Shown here: positions 13,207 through 24,152 of the stretch, in pieces
How positions within the stretch are numbered: the first letter of the stretch is position 1
How the letters are laid out: the number at the start of each line of letters is the position of its first letter
Assembly (NCBI RefSeq): GCF_014805685.1
Contig: NC_060893.1
Location: 11,026,273 to 11,090,272, forward strand
Direction of reading: 5' to 3'
Length of the DNA stretch: 64,000 bases
Origin: Silurus meridionalis
Taxonomy: Eukaryota; Chordata; Actinopteri; Siluriformes; Siluridae
Program-made: the position numbers and the translations under genes
The notes under the pieces: generated by a model
Databases searched by the model: none
The model's input: only the letters and a program-made list of their open reading frames with translations
What the model was told of the DNA's origin: nothing

Positions 13207-13212
13207 CACGTG
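13207..13212. promoter_or_regulatory. E-box CACGTG in the rora exon 1 promoter
   Basis: Perfect palindromic E-box within GTCACGTGT, 132 bp 5' of the first ATG and next to a GC box. Such sites bind USF, MYC or CLOCK-BMAL1-type bHLH factors. Occupancy is unknown; a hexamer like this occurs by chance about every 4 kb. Confidence 0.4.
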
Positions 13213-13343
13213 TACGGTGGTGTGGTGGCGCGCGAGCGAGTCGGAGCGGCAGAGGCGCGCTGGCCAGCTGCTGTCGAAACAGCAGGGGGAGAGAATCCGC
13301 TCGCGCTGCTCCCACTCTGCTCGCTTATGGACCGCCGGGCTTA

Positions 13344-13374
13344 ATGATGTATTTTGTGATTTCAGCGATGAAAG
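13344..13374 (+). CDS. rora: rora exon 1 of the short (RORalpha4-type) isoform, coding part
   Basis: Encodes the N-terminal leader MMYFVISAMK plus the first base of the next codon, then a consensus donor (AAAG|GTAAGA at 13375). Known: RORalpha isoforms differ only in their N-terminal exons, and the short isoform 4 starts with this leader; from memory its human length (468 against 523 residues for isoform 1) fits a two-methionine start. Seen: two adjacent ATGs at 13344 and 13347. I chose the first. The leftover G joins CT of exon 2 to make Ala, giving [10 protein letters not shown]. Isoform 1 has Ser at this split codon, as expected for a shared phase-1 acceptor. The exon lies inside a CpG-dense GC-box promoter. 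The frame stays open upstream to an ATG at 13179 (see findings). The 5' end of the transcript cannot be read from sequence. Product role: nuclear, monomeric DNA-binding receptor that activates ROR response elements in circadian, metabolic and cerebellar programmes. Confidence 0.93.
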
Positions 13375-13443
13375 GTAAGACGAAGATGGCTTTTCTGCTG
13401 CTCGGCTTACTGCGCGACTCAAGGCGGAGTAACAAGTATAGAC

Positions 13444-13445
<2 letters not shown>

Positions 13446-13479
<34 letters not shown>
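13446..13479. repeat. (GA)n tract just inside intron 1
   Basis: Seventeen GA units about 70 bp after the exon 1 donor, followed by GCGCGAGCGCGC. A polypurine tract next to a promoter can open into non-B DNA. Confidence 0.95.
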
Positions 13480-13483
<4 letters not shown>

Positions 13484-13646
13484 AGCGCGCCGGCTGATGC
13501 ACGGAGCGCGCGGTCCTGTATACTGTATAACTAGCGGCCAGTGGCGCAATGGAAGTACAGCGGCGTGTTACTGCTTCTGCACACTGATCAGTACTGTAGC
13601 ATGCGGTTTTGCACAGATCCACAGTCTAAAAACTCCCTCTCGCAGC

Positions 13647-13648
<2 letters not shown>

Positions 13649-13682
<34 letters not shown>
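13649..13682. repeat. (GT)17 microsatellite
   Basis: Followed by GCGCGC. A further imperfect GA-rich tract lies at 13795-13862. Confidence 0.95.
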
Positions 13683-13687
<5 letters not shown>

Positions 13688-14146
13688 AACCAGTTTATTT
13701 GCAAGGAACTAAGCTACAGTAATATCCTTTTTTAATCGCTTGAGTAAGAAAATGAAGTTGCAACTCCTTTATATGGATGACTGAGCTCTCTGACAGAGAG
13801 AGAAAGAGAGAGAGAGAGTGAGAGACAGAGAAAAGGAAGAGAGAGGGAGAGGAAGAGGGAGAAACTGGCTGCCCGGTGTAAGGTGTAAATGAGTCCTAAG
13901 CTGCTGATGTCTATTTCCAGTGTTGGGATAAAAATAAACCTGAGCTCATTTTAATAAAAAGCAGATTCAGGAGAATGCACGCTCATTCAGCTCTAGGCAT
14001 CAAACTCAACCAGGTTTGTTTTCGTTTTGAACTCCATCTTCATGTAGTGCAACTTTCAGGGATTGCGGACAAGCATGCGGTGTGTCCAGAAACCCAGAAG
14101 TGTGTGTTGGCAGGAAGAGTTGATGTTGATGTGTGTTGTGCTCCAC

Positions 14147-14157
14147 TGACCTATTAT
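14147..14157 (-). promoter_or_regulatory. imperfect RORE-like site
   Basis: On the minus strand an A/T-rich hexamer precedes AGGTCA (AATAATAGGTCA), one mismatch from the extended RORE consensus, 0.77 kb after exon 1. Weak evidence for autoregulation. Confidence 0.2.
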
Positions 14158-14268
14158 TTTGCCCACTGGGCGAGTGTGCAGAGCCATGAAAGCAGGGTGA
14201 GTGCCTTCTCACCACACTGATGCTGATCCTGCATCCTTAATCCTACTCATGCCCTCCCATTTTCAGTC

Positions 14269-14412
14269 ACCACACACACACACACACACACACACGCATC
14301 ACGCATGCACACACTCATACCAATGTCATTTGGGTCCAGCCGGCTGAGCATGCTTCTTTTCTGTGGGATGATTTTGGCATTCAACCTGTCTTTCTATCTG
14401 TCTGCATGTCCC

Positions 14413-14450
<38 letters not shown>
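14269..14450. repeat. two (CA)n tracts
   Basis: 14269-14295 and 14415-14450, with imperfect CA-rich text continuing to about 14590. Confidence 0.95.
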
Positions 14451-14458
<8 letters not shown>

Positions 14459-14756
14459 ACACGTGCACAAAGTACAACATATTTCATGCATACAATCCAG
14501 GCTTTCATGCAATCTACCAATCTATATACCTCCTTTCCACTCAAACACACAACACACACACACAAAACACACACACACGCACAGACACTCACTGCCTGTA
14601 GAGCAGCTGTCATTTTGCATTAGGTGAGAAGTGGTGGGAATGGAAAAAGCGATTGGGTGTTAGCAGATAGCCACCTAGCTTTTCCCTTTACACCCTGCTT
14701 GTCTGTGCAGAGCTGAGACAGTTCCCTCAGAGTGCATGCTATATCTGGGGTTTTCT

Positions 14757-14831
14757 CTTTTTTTTTTTTTTTTTTTTTGCATGATTGGCACTCATAGTGC
14801 GCTCACAATACAACAGTACAATAGCAATATA

Positions 14832-14883
<52 letters not shown>
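14757..14883. repeat. poly-T and (AT)n tract
   Basis: T-run at 14757-14778 and (AT)22 at 14840-14883 preceded by a short GT run. Confidence 0.95.
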
Positions 14884-14889
<6 letters not shown>

Positions 14890-15959
14890 GGAACGATGAC
14901 TAACCCCTAATCATAACTTTTGTTCGCTGTGCCCTACACATTAAGTAATATGGATGGTTACTGATTTGCGAGCACGAGACCCCGCGATTGGCCAGTTTAT
15001 CTCCGTCTCTCAGTGAAGGGAAGTGCTTGTTTTGTATCTGCCTTTTTGTCAGCACCGGCTGCGTGTTTGTGTAATGTGCATGCATGTGTTCTCATGAACA
15101 TGCAAACGGCTGCATGTGGGTTTGAGTGCATATTCGAAGTGTGTACGGTTGTGTGTGGGTGTATGGCATGATGAAGCAGGTGGAAAAGATAGCCCCTGAC
15201 CATGGATCTGATCTGTGAAGAAGCTGCTTGGCTGAAAATAGAGCTGAACACAACACATGCGACTGGAGGAACCTAACACTGTATCTCTCGTCTCATCTCC
15301 TAACAAACTTTGTACACCGTAGACGGCGCATGAAGCCGTGCCACACTCTCGCTGCAGTTATTACAATCCTTGTTTTTAATACTCTGTGTTTTCATGATGA
15401 GGAACACAGAATATTTTGTAATTGTTCCCAAATTTGATTTGATACTCTTTCTGCAACCGACATTTTCGAGCATCAGTTTTGGCTGGAAACGACAAAAGTC
15501 TCTCTGCAAGTCCACTGCCTTTATGATGACTTCATTCCTTTATTTATTTAGATTTTTTTACCTTTTATCGCTGGTCACATGGCTGCCTCTCAGGCCCATA
15601 TAATTACCTGTAATAACAAGAACATTCCTCTCATTACTCCATGCAAATTACCCACTCTTTCATCACAATTACAATGAAAAAAGTTCCAAATATTCATTGT
15701 ATAATTGCGCAAAGATGTCTGATGTGTAAAACACGAAAACACGAACAAAGCAACCAGAAGCGTCTGCGTTCTAATTAACCTGTGGATAAGCTCGGAAATC
15801 CAGGGACGTGTCCAAAAACGATTAAAGTGTGTCACATCCGGTCTCACTAGACGAAGAGAGCAGCAAGAGTTGTGCTTTCCAGTGCTTTGTGCTCACCAGA
15901 CTAGAAATGATTGAGCATAGACGTTACAAGAAAGTCAAACGAACAGCATTTGCATGCTG

Positions 15960-15962
<3 letters not shown>

Positions 15963-16010
<48 letters not shown>

Positions 16011-16060
16011 TGCACTCTCTCTCTTCTTGCACTCTCTCTCCCTCTTTCTCTCTCTCTCTC
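15963..16060. repeat. (CT)n microsatellite, interrupted
   Basis: Pure TC at 15963-16006, then CTTCTTGCACT-interrupted CT to about 16060. A second CT tract lies at 16331-16357. Confidence 0.95.
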
Positions 16061-16330
16061 TTTTGCCATTCACCAGGTTCCTCAGTGCCATAGCACAGGT
16101 TAACAAGATTGGCCATTATCCCATTAGCCAGGGAGGACACACTGAGTCCAGGCAAACATGCGAGCAAAACAACCCAGCACCAAGTGTTAAAAACAATGAA
16201 GTGCCAGATTACCGACTGACAGGACAGGATGTGTGTTAAGTAGGATATTTCTGTAAAGGCACCAGATTGAACTGGGTAAAAGATTACCCTCACTCATTAG
16301 CCTATTTCAGCTACCAATAGAAGCTCCACA

Positions 16331-16362
<32 letters not shown>

Positions 16363-16567
16363 TGTTTTAAAAATCCATTGCCCAAACCGAACCATGTTCT
16401 AATCATTTACATCATCACCTTCTCTCGAACATATGGAGAAACCATTTCCACTCGGCACCATTCACGGCTGCCAAAACGCAGGCTGAGAGCATGCAACGCT
16501 TTCCAATCTCAGTGTGGAGAGAAGTGCACTCTGGGCTGTTAAGGACAGGGGATTTGGAGAAAGGGGC

Positions 16568-16570
<3 letters not shown>

Positions 16571-16634
<64 letters not shown>

Positions 16635-16760
16635 TGCTTTGTCTTCTTTCTCAGAATTGAGTTACTTGACTACTTTATAACATCTTGCTGAGGATAACAG
16701 TACAATCTCCACACATTATTAAAGGTTCTGGTGTGTGTGTGAGTGTAAGAGAGAGAGAGA

Positions 16761-16807
<47 letters not shown>

Positions 16808-16932
16808 ACTGGCAGGCTATGTGAGTGTGTCTCAGTGTTATGAAATGCATTACCTGCCAGCATGGGCAAGGCAGCTGCTTAATGAGATATTGACTGGCCA
16901 CTGGGAGCATAGATATTTTTTTTATTTAACTC

Positions 16933-16982
<50 letters not shown>
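16571..16982. repeat. (AC)n and two (GT)n microsatellites
   Basis: (AC)30 at 16571-16631, (GT)21 at 16763-16804 and (GT)23 at 16937-16982. Confidence 0.95.
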
Positions 16983-16987
<5 letters not shown>

Positions 16988-17867
16988 CAGGTAAGAGTGA
17001 GGGATATCGAGAAGGAGAGGGTGTAACAGTCTGGCACCATTCCTCATTGCCAATGCCATGCACAGACACACCCAGTCTTATACACTCGCCGTCTTGAGTT
17101 CTGGCACCTCAGACAGTTTGGCATGGACTGCATGTGCCAGTTTTACCCCCTCTCTCTCTCCCTCTCTCTCTTCCTCAGTCACACTCTCTCTCTCTCCCTC
17201 TCACACACACTCTTTCTCGCTATCACACTGCCTCTCACTCTCTCCCTTTCTCTTACCTTTCCTTTCCCTCCTCTCTCCATCGTCTTGCATGCTCAGCTGT
17301 CAGTATGGCACTCATACTTCTCTCCTCTGGGTTACATCAGACGTTCCTCTCTCAGTTTAATCACTGGGCTAATTTTATCAGACTTAGCACAGCCTAACTG
17401 GAGCTGCAGAAAAACTAATCACGCCTGATTACAGAGACCCATCCGGATCGCGTGGTCGGCTGCGAGATGTTTGCCGTACGGAAGTAGTGGGTGATGTTTG
17501 ATTGTTCGGAGGGCAGGCCGGGTTTCTCACTCTTTTTTTTTTTTTTCCACGCTAATTTCCCGCATCGTCTTTCAAGTTTATTATTGGCCACGGTTGTACG
17601 GCAGCCTTTGAAGTCTCGGCCTGTCAGGCTGTATTTCAGGCCTGCTAGAATACTCCCTCTCTCAGCACTCAGCTGATAACACATTCACCACAGGTCCGGC
17701 TGCACCTACACACACATACACACCTACACACACGCGCACACACATAAACACACAAACACATCCGCTCCAGCACACGCTCTGCTTTTTCACTCTCAAACAC
17801 AGCGAAGGGGGAAAAAAGAGATTATTTTCAGCCTTGGAATTCAGAGAAGGGAAGGAAAGTGTGATTG

Positions 17868-17870
<3 letters not shown>

Positions 17871-17944
<74 letters not shown>

Positions 17945-17966
17945 TGAGAGAGAGAGAGAGAGAGAT
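17871..17966. repeat. compound (TG)35-(GA)n microsatellite
   Basis: TG at 17871-17940, then GA-rich to 17966. Confidence 0.95.
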
Positions 17967-18059
17967 TATTTTCATTAAGTAAAAGACAGATTAGGACTTT
18001 ATAGGGCCAAGGCAGCGAGCAGCTCCTACAGACTGTGAGCAATGACGGGATTGCTTATT

Positions 18060-18240
18060 ACAGCACTGACCATCTTCAAAGGCTTTCACTAGCGAGCGAC
18101 AGCTCCGTGTTACCAAGCGCAATGATTAGCCGTGCTCCTCGCTGCACACGCTGGGCCCGGTTCCTTTAAAAATTACATTTGAATATTAATTATCCAATCA
18201 GTCATTCCCGCGGCAGCAGCGGAGTGTGTGAAATCCTGCA
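18060..18240. promoter_or_regulatory. candidate conserved regulatory element
   Basis: Repeat-free stretch with GCGCAATGATTAG, CCTTTAAAAATTACATTTG and ATTAATTATCCAATCA (homeodomain- and CCAAT-type motifs). Conservation untested. Confidence 0.3.
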
Positions 18241-18581
18241 GATACAGGTCAAGAGCTTAAGTTAACATTCACACTTAACATCAACTGTGAGCTCAGTCAT
18301 TCTGACTGTGACATTGTCGCTGGTGTCGTTCTGGGCTGGTTTGAGTATTTCAGAAAATGCTGATCTCTGGGGATTTTCTCACGCAACACTCTGTAGTTTA
18401 CACACAACAGTGCCAGAAAACAATAAAAAATGAAAGGTTTTTCACGAAGAAACTCCTCGTAGATGAGGAAGGTCAGAATGCAGAGCGGTCCGAGCCGATA
18501 AAAAAGGCTACTCTGGGCACAACCGTCATGCGCAGAAAAGCATCTCCTAATTCATAACACCACAAGAACATAAGATCACAT

Positions 18582-18587
<6 letters not shown>

Positions 18588-18667
<80 letters not shown>
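18588..18667. repeat. (AT)40 microsatellite
   Basis: About 80 bp of uninterrupted AT. Confidence 0.97.
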
Positions 18668-18671
<4 letters not shown>

Positions 18672-18752
18672 AATGTTCACTGACAGGTATAGTGTATTTC
18701 TGATTATAGATGACCACCGTTTTTCCACCAGTAGGAAAACGTGAAGAAAGGT

Positions 18753-18809
18753 GAAACTGAAACGTTCACGTTTCAGTCAAAATATTGACTTGCTCACGTG
18801 GATCACGTG
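18753..18809. promoter_or_regulatory. ISRE-like hairpin and tandem E-boxes
   Basis: GAAACTGAAAC (18753-18763) fits the GAAANNGAAAC interferon-response consensus. It lies in a perfect inverted repeat with 9-bp arms (18756-18764 and 18769-18777, 4-base loop). Two CACGTG boxes follow at 18795-18800 and 18804-18809, separated by 3 bp. Function is inference. Confidence 0.35.
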
Positions 18810-20509
18810 TGGGTAGCGGTACCTCAGCGGTTGAGAAATCGGACTTCTTTTTTTCTCGAGGCATAACATACTGGGCTACTGTTCTACTGGCGCGCATGTG
18901 TGTATGTGGGTGTATGCACACTCTCACACACTTGCTGTGTTTGAGGGTGTGTAAGTGTATGTACGTATATGCCGTAGTGCAGGACAGGACAGGTGCATAC
19001 ATATAGACTGAATGAAGCTGTCGTTTTCCCGTCCCCTCAGTCAGGGCGAAACCTCGCAGCTTTCCATCAGCTCAGACCGAGAGCGCTGTGCCTGCTCTGG
19101 AAAGCAGGGTTTCTTTTTGTTTTTTTTATAAAACCACATTCCAAGCATTTTTTTTTCTGTTTCCTTTTCACCCCTGGTTTTCTCTCAGCCCTAGCACGGT
19201 CCTCTGGAGGCTTGTCCACTGGCTTTTTGAAGTACCATCAAAAGAGGAAATGGGAGAGGGGAAAACAGTATCGATTTTGCGTTTTGTCTGACTCGAATGC
19301 GAGGGAATAGAGATGCGTAAGGGAGCAGCGGGTGTCTGCCCTCCCTTACCTCCTCCTGCTCGTACGTGTGAGAGAGCGCTTAGACTCCCTGTACTTCCTC
19401 TTCAGCCTCGCCAGCCTGCTCTCCTCCTCTCAGCCTCCTATCACTGTGTCCCTAATCCCCAGTAAATAAAAGCCATTTAGGCGAGCACGCAGTCAAACCT
19501 GCTGTTTATCTTCCCACCACCATCCCATAGATGTCAGATCTCTTATCCTCTCTTACATCAGCTTGGTGTCATCTTTCCATGCCATGACCTGCTTTCTGGA
19601 ACAGAGGGGCATAAAGATCTGCTTAAATCTGCACACCAGGCATGCGTGAAGTACTTTATGTTTATAAGAGAATCTGATTGTCTCCTCGCTTTCTTTTTTT
19701 TCCCACTTTCCTCTGACATAAGCAGAGACGTCTACGACATCTCCTACGTGGAATTAAATCCAGATTCGAGATGCTGACCCCGGGTTCGGTTAGGAAAAAA
19801 AAAAGAAGAGCGAAACAGGAGAGCGGCCTGAGCCGTAATTTTGCTGAGCCGGCTGGGAAAATATTTCTCCACATGTGTGAGCATCTCATCTTTCAGAAGC
19901 TTTCATAACAGCGTGGCCAAACGTGTTACTGTGGGGCAAATATTGCCAAGAGGTTCAGACATACTACAGGTAGCAAAGAATGTGTAAAAAAAAAAGGAGG
20001 AAAAAAAAAGCCAAGATATGGACAAGATTTACTTAAAATGTCCAGAAATGATGGTGTGATAATATACCGCAGCAGTAAATCAGAACCTTCCATCTTACGC
20101 TTTTATTTCAAAGGAACCTATACGATGCCAACACAGGAGTATAAAATATATTACAGAAGCAACTCATGTCTGTGGATTTTGGGGGGGGGAAAAAAACAAC
20201 AAAAAAACCCAGAAGAGGGCATGGAGTGCACACATCAAGGGCTAGAGAAGGCATACTTTTCGCTGTCCCACAGAGATCGGCTTTAAACCAGCGAAGAAAG
20301 TGAGCGTTCCTATATTTCCGAGCTGTTTCTTAGAATTTCGATGAGATTAGGGAGCGAGCCGTACGAGCGAGAGAGCAGAACAATAGAAGGAGCCGCTCTT
20401 GAGTAGGTGGCTTGATTACAAAAGGAGAAGAGCTCTGTCAAGATGATTTAGAGGAGACTCCCGCAGAGGTCTTCAGGATGCTACTTGTGTCATTCGCGTC
20501 TCTCTCTTA

Positions 20510-20750
20510 CTCTGTGTTCAAGTTCGTCCCTGATCAAGCACCTGCGCTCGCTCCGAGCCGGAGATCCTCCTCGGCACGCTCCGCGACACTAGGCGGCTCC
20601 GCGGAAAACACTTCAGTGTTCTGATTGTACGAGTGGTGCGTCACACCGGCGCGTTGTATAACTCGTTTTCGGTGAACGCTTGCTCCGCGACGCCCGGGCG
20701 TTCTGGCAGCCAGCAGCGCGAAGAAGCGTCGGCGTATTGTTTCGAGGAGG
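20510..20750. promoter_or_regulatory. second CpG-dense patch, possible alternative promoter
   Basis: About 35-40 CpGs by eye in roughly 240 bp, inside an otherwise CpG-poor intron, 7.1 kb after exon 1. No matching rora N-terminal coding exon or clear plus-strand donor was found. On the minus strand a donor-like GTAAGA can be read at 20510-20505. It may start an unannotated isoform or an antisense transcript, or be an unmethylated enhancer. Confidence 0.5.
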
Positions 20751-21014
20751 CCGTCTCATGAGCCTTGGCGTGAAATTATATCTCAAGGTTACTTTGATTA
20801 GTCGTGCTGTGTTCTGAACAAAGCCGCATGCCATGAATTTAATTTCTCACAACAAAGCCAGGCGTTCTTATCATTAGCAACCCCCCTGCCTCATGCTTTA
20901 TATGCACATATATTTATTCGGGGGGAAAAAATAAAACAAGAGATCCCTGTTTCGAGATGAAAGCGATTTATTTTGTTCCTTTATTTATTTATTGTTTTTA
21001 TGGTATGGTATTGA

Positions 21015-21037
21015 CCCCCCCCCCCTGCCCCCCCCGG
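21015..21037. repeat. poly-C runs
   Basis: Two C-runs separated by TG; G-rich on the minus strand and a possible G-quadruplex partner. Confidence 0.7.
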
Positions 21038-21209
21038 TTATAAAAACAAGACCTTCTCTTTTTGATGTACTGTATATGTTTTGCAGTAAGCTTCAGAATC
21101 TCTGCTTTTTTTCTGGAGATGCAAATGAGACCCTCAGTCAGAATTAATGTCTCATCATCGTTGTATTATTTTGAAATCATCTTTTGCATACAAAAGGAAG
21201 TTAAACTCC

Positions 21210-21216
<7 letters not shown>

Positions 21217-21259
<43 letters not shown>

Positions 21260-21476
21260 TCGGTGGGGGATAGAGAGACTATGGAGAGGCCCTTGACCTG
21301 CGCGAGAGTGGAGCCCGGAGCCCCTACTGTCTAAACAGACACTCTGATTACTGATTAGGAGCGTGTTCCCCGTCGCGCTGAGCAGTTTGCATGTCAGCAT
21401 CTATTCTCTCTTCTCTGTGGTGATTGAGAGGGAGCCAGAGATGACAGATCTCGAACCGATTGTTTCCCTCAATTTT

Positions 21477-21513
<37 letters not shown>

Positions 21514-21532
21514 ACTTTTTTTCTCGCTTGGA

Positions 21533-21572
<40 letters not shown>
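21217..21572. repeat. (GT)n, (AC)n and (CT)n microsatellites
   Basis: GT at 21217-21257, AC at 21481-21511 and CT at 21536-21572. Confidence 0.95.
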
Positions 21573-21580
<8 letters not shown>

Positions 21581-21828
21581 GTTCCTGCCCCCCCCTCTCT
21601 CTCTGTCTGTCGTTCTTTGTCTCTCTATCTCTCTATCTGTCGGTCTCAGAAAAGGATAATGTTGAGTGCAACTGGCAATTACCCAGAGCCACTCCAAAGT
21701 GCTGGGCTTGTTTTGTTGTTATTTTGAAGTTTTTTTTTTTTCCCTCTCTTCTCTCTATCTTTCACTGTCTGTTATTCCCCAGGGCTCCTTGTTTCTGGAT
21801 GAGAGCTCTTCCTATGCTGAGCACAGGT

Positions 21829-21834
<6 letters not shown>

Positions 21835-21890
<56 letters not shown>
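21835..21890. repeat. (CT)28 microsatellite
   Basis: About 56 bp of CT, continuing imperfectly to 21912. Confidence 0.95.
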
Positions 21891-21893
<3 letters not shown>

Positions 21894-22736
21894 TCTCTGT
21901 CTTTCTCTTTGTGTCTGTGAAGTAGTCCATCCTGAACAAGAGCTGCATCAGCACCAAAGCCAGCTTGAAGTCTCTTCTTTCTTTTTTTCTTTTTTTTTCT
22001 TTCTTTCAACAAACCATCCCTTAAATCATCCTGTGTTTCTTTTGTCCTCATACCCCGAAGCAGAAAACAAATCAGTTTCTCAACCTTTGTATACAGAGCT
22101 TTCTCAAGTGGAAATCATACCGCGTTCTTCTTCTCTGATGGATTTCTGGCCGGCTCATCAGTTTCGCTCAGTGACACCTTGTGGGGAACGAATAGAATCG
22201 GTTCATATTCCCAACGCGAGTCCAATAAAACCCTTAAAAGTGTGACATAAAAACGAATCTGTTATTTTTCTAGAGACATCTGGACTCTTAATGAGCACTT
22301 GCAATAAATAAAAGGGTGAATTCGTAGAAGATGCATCTTTGAGACACCTTTTTACAATAAATGATGCAAATTTCTCATTTGACTCTCCCTTGTATTTTTC
22401 TTATGCAAAAGGTTTTTAACGCATTGAATTTTGACAGACTTTTAAAATTCACAGTGGAATATGGGAAGTGTCCTTCCAACTGTTCTGAGATTCTTTTAAC
22501 ATTAAGCAAGTTTAAAGCTGAATAATGTTGGAGCAGATTTTTTCATTTCTTACATTATATTTGGTGATTTGGTGTAAAATGTTTACTATTCAGTGGCATG
22601 TAAATAACCTGTTTTTATGTAAATAACCCTTAATGGCTCATTCTTCCGATGTCTGCAGATGTTTATTCAAAATCCATCATTTTAACACTTTCAGAAGTTC
22701 AATTGAGTTCTAAGTCTTATATGATTATATTTTATT

Positions 22737-23540
22737 ATATAGAAAAGTATTGGGAGACATGATTTTTCCAATTATGTGGTTCTTCCCCATACTGCAGAGA
22801 TGGCAAAAGTACACACATCCTTCACATTTTAAAAGACTCAGAGAAAAAGTTAAAATACTGACTACACTTTTTCACTCAAGTTAAAGTAAGGAAGTTTAGG
22901 CTCCGGCATGTACTTAAGTAAAATGTAGCCTTTATTACTACCTGTTTAGTGTAACGCTGGTGACTGGACCTCACATCATACAAAAGAATTTCCAATTGTG
23001 TTATCTAATGAATGTATCCAGGCTGAACATCCACCATATAGAACACAAGCAGATGTTAATGATGATCAGGTGATCAGGAATGTCTCTGTTCTCAGTCATG
23101 TTTACATCGCTGACTCTCACTGTCTCATCCACGTTAACCCCAAACGTATTGTTTCCTTCTGCCTTGTTTGTTGTCAGCTTCGTAAACTAGCCTACGCCAG
23201 TGGTGTGTGAGAGCCAGGAAATGATACACCAGTGGTAGATTGAAAAAAAGCGCCAATGACAACAAATAGTTTGAAGAGCTGAAAACGGTGAATCATGTCA
23301 CCAAATAAATTAAAACAAAAGTCTGGTTTGAAAATGTAAGGAGTAGAAATACAGATATTTGTGTAAAAAAAGTAATGAGTGAAAGTAAAAAGTTAAATAG
23401 TGAAATAAAGTACTGATACAAAAAAATCTACTTAAGTAACAAAGTATTTGTACTTCATTACTTCCCACCTCTGCCACACTGTTACTACAACGCTAGAAGC
23501 ACACACTTTTCTAAGATTCAAAATCTATATCATTTGAACA
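22737..23540 (+). mobile_element. Tc1-like remnant split by a nested hAT element
   Basis: The left piece (22737-22794: TATATAGAAAAGTATTGGGA ... TGTGGTTCTTCCCC) and the right piece (23474-23540: TTACTACAACGCTAGAAGCACACA) join into one Tc1-family sequence once 22795-23473 and one target copy are removed. The right piece matches CTGTTACCACAAAGTTGGAAGCACACA at 23807-23833 in a separate copy of the same family. Confidence 0.75.
22795..23473. mobile_element. hAT-type non-autonomous element, 679 bp
   Basis: Begins CAGAGATGGCAAAAGTAC and ends with the imperfect inverse CATTACTTCCCACCTCTG. Internal arms have ACTTAAGTA and GTATTTGTACTT motifs. Flanked by CCATACTG (22787-22794) and CCACACTG (23474-23481), an 8-bp target duplication with one mismatch, which is the hAT hallmark. 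No transposase ORF. Confidence 0.85.
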
Positions 23541-23779
23541 TGGGATATTTTCAGTTCGAAATTCGTGGCTACATAGAAATTCGTGGCTTACAAAATCTTT
23601 AGGAAAATGTGAAATAACTTGAATGAATGACGTTTTCAAATCTCATCTTATTCTTATTATAGTCTTATTCTTTCCTTTATTATTTGATTATTACATTTAT
23701 TTCTTCATGATTGCATAGGAAAAGTGCTGGACCCCTGAGCAAGGCCCTTAACCTTCAACTGCTCATTTAAAAGATTTTT

Positions 23780-24152
23780 CTAGTCATATGTTCTGCCTCA
23801 TTTAACTGTTACCACAAAGTTGGAAGCACACAATTGTATAAAATGTCTTTGGATGCATTAGCATGAAATTCACCCTTCATTTGAACTAGGAGGCCCAAAC
23901 CTGTTCCAGAATGACAATGCCCTCGTGCACAAAGCCAGCTCTGTAAAGATATGCTTTACATGGGATTGAGTGGAAGATCTTGAGTTATGACTCGTCTTTA
24001 CTAACACCGTTGTGGCTGAATGAGCACAAACCTCCACAAGCACCTGCTGAAATCTAGAGGACTGCAGGTTATTATAACAGCAGATGGGGACTAAATGTGG
24101 AACGGGATGTTCAAAAAAACACATGGGAATGTTATGGTTCATACAGTGTACA
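23780..24152 (+). mobile_element. Tc1-like transposon remnant
   Basis: On the plus strand a fragment reads LFQNDNALVHKASS, matching the catalytic-Asp block (QHDNAPVHKA) of fish Tc1-like transposases. Stop codons and frameshifts follow, so it is dead. The right end runs to ATACAGTGTA near 24152. It is in the same orientation as the copy split by the hAT element just upstream. Confidence 0.75.

Larger units (their letters stand above)
13105..13500 (+). promoter_or_regulatory. rora: CpG-island promoter of the short rora isoform
   Basis: About 400 bp of G+C-rich sequence, dense in CpG, against an AT-rich and CpG-poor background. It surrounds coding exon 1. Visible elements: inverted GC/KLF-type box CCACGCCCC (13129-13137), NF-Y-type box GCCAATCA (13162-13169), GC box GGGGGCGGGC (13181-13190) and a palindromic E-box CACGTG (13207-13212). 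No TATA box is evident, which fits a dispersed CpG-island promoter. Transcription probably starts between about 13190 and 13340, but that is inference. A (GA)n tract begins about 70 bp after the exon 1 donor. Confidence 0.75.

Noticed and set aside
13084..13422. 112-codon minus-strand frame over the rora promoter
   Set aside because: Shadow of GC-rich DNA antisense to exon 1.
20412..20624. 70-codon frame inside the second CpG island
   Set aside because: Ends in a stop without a donor and does not match any known RORalpha N-terminus.
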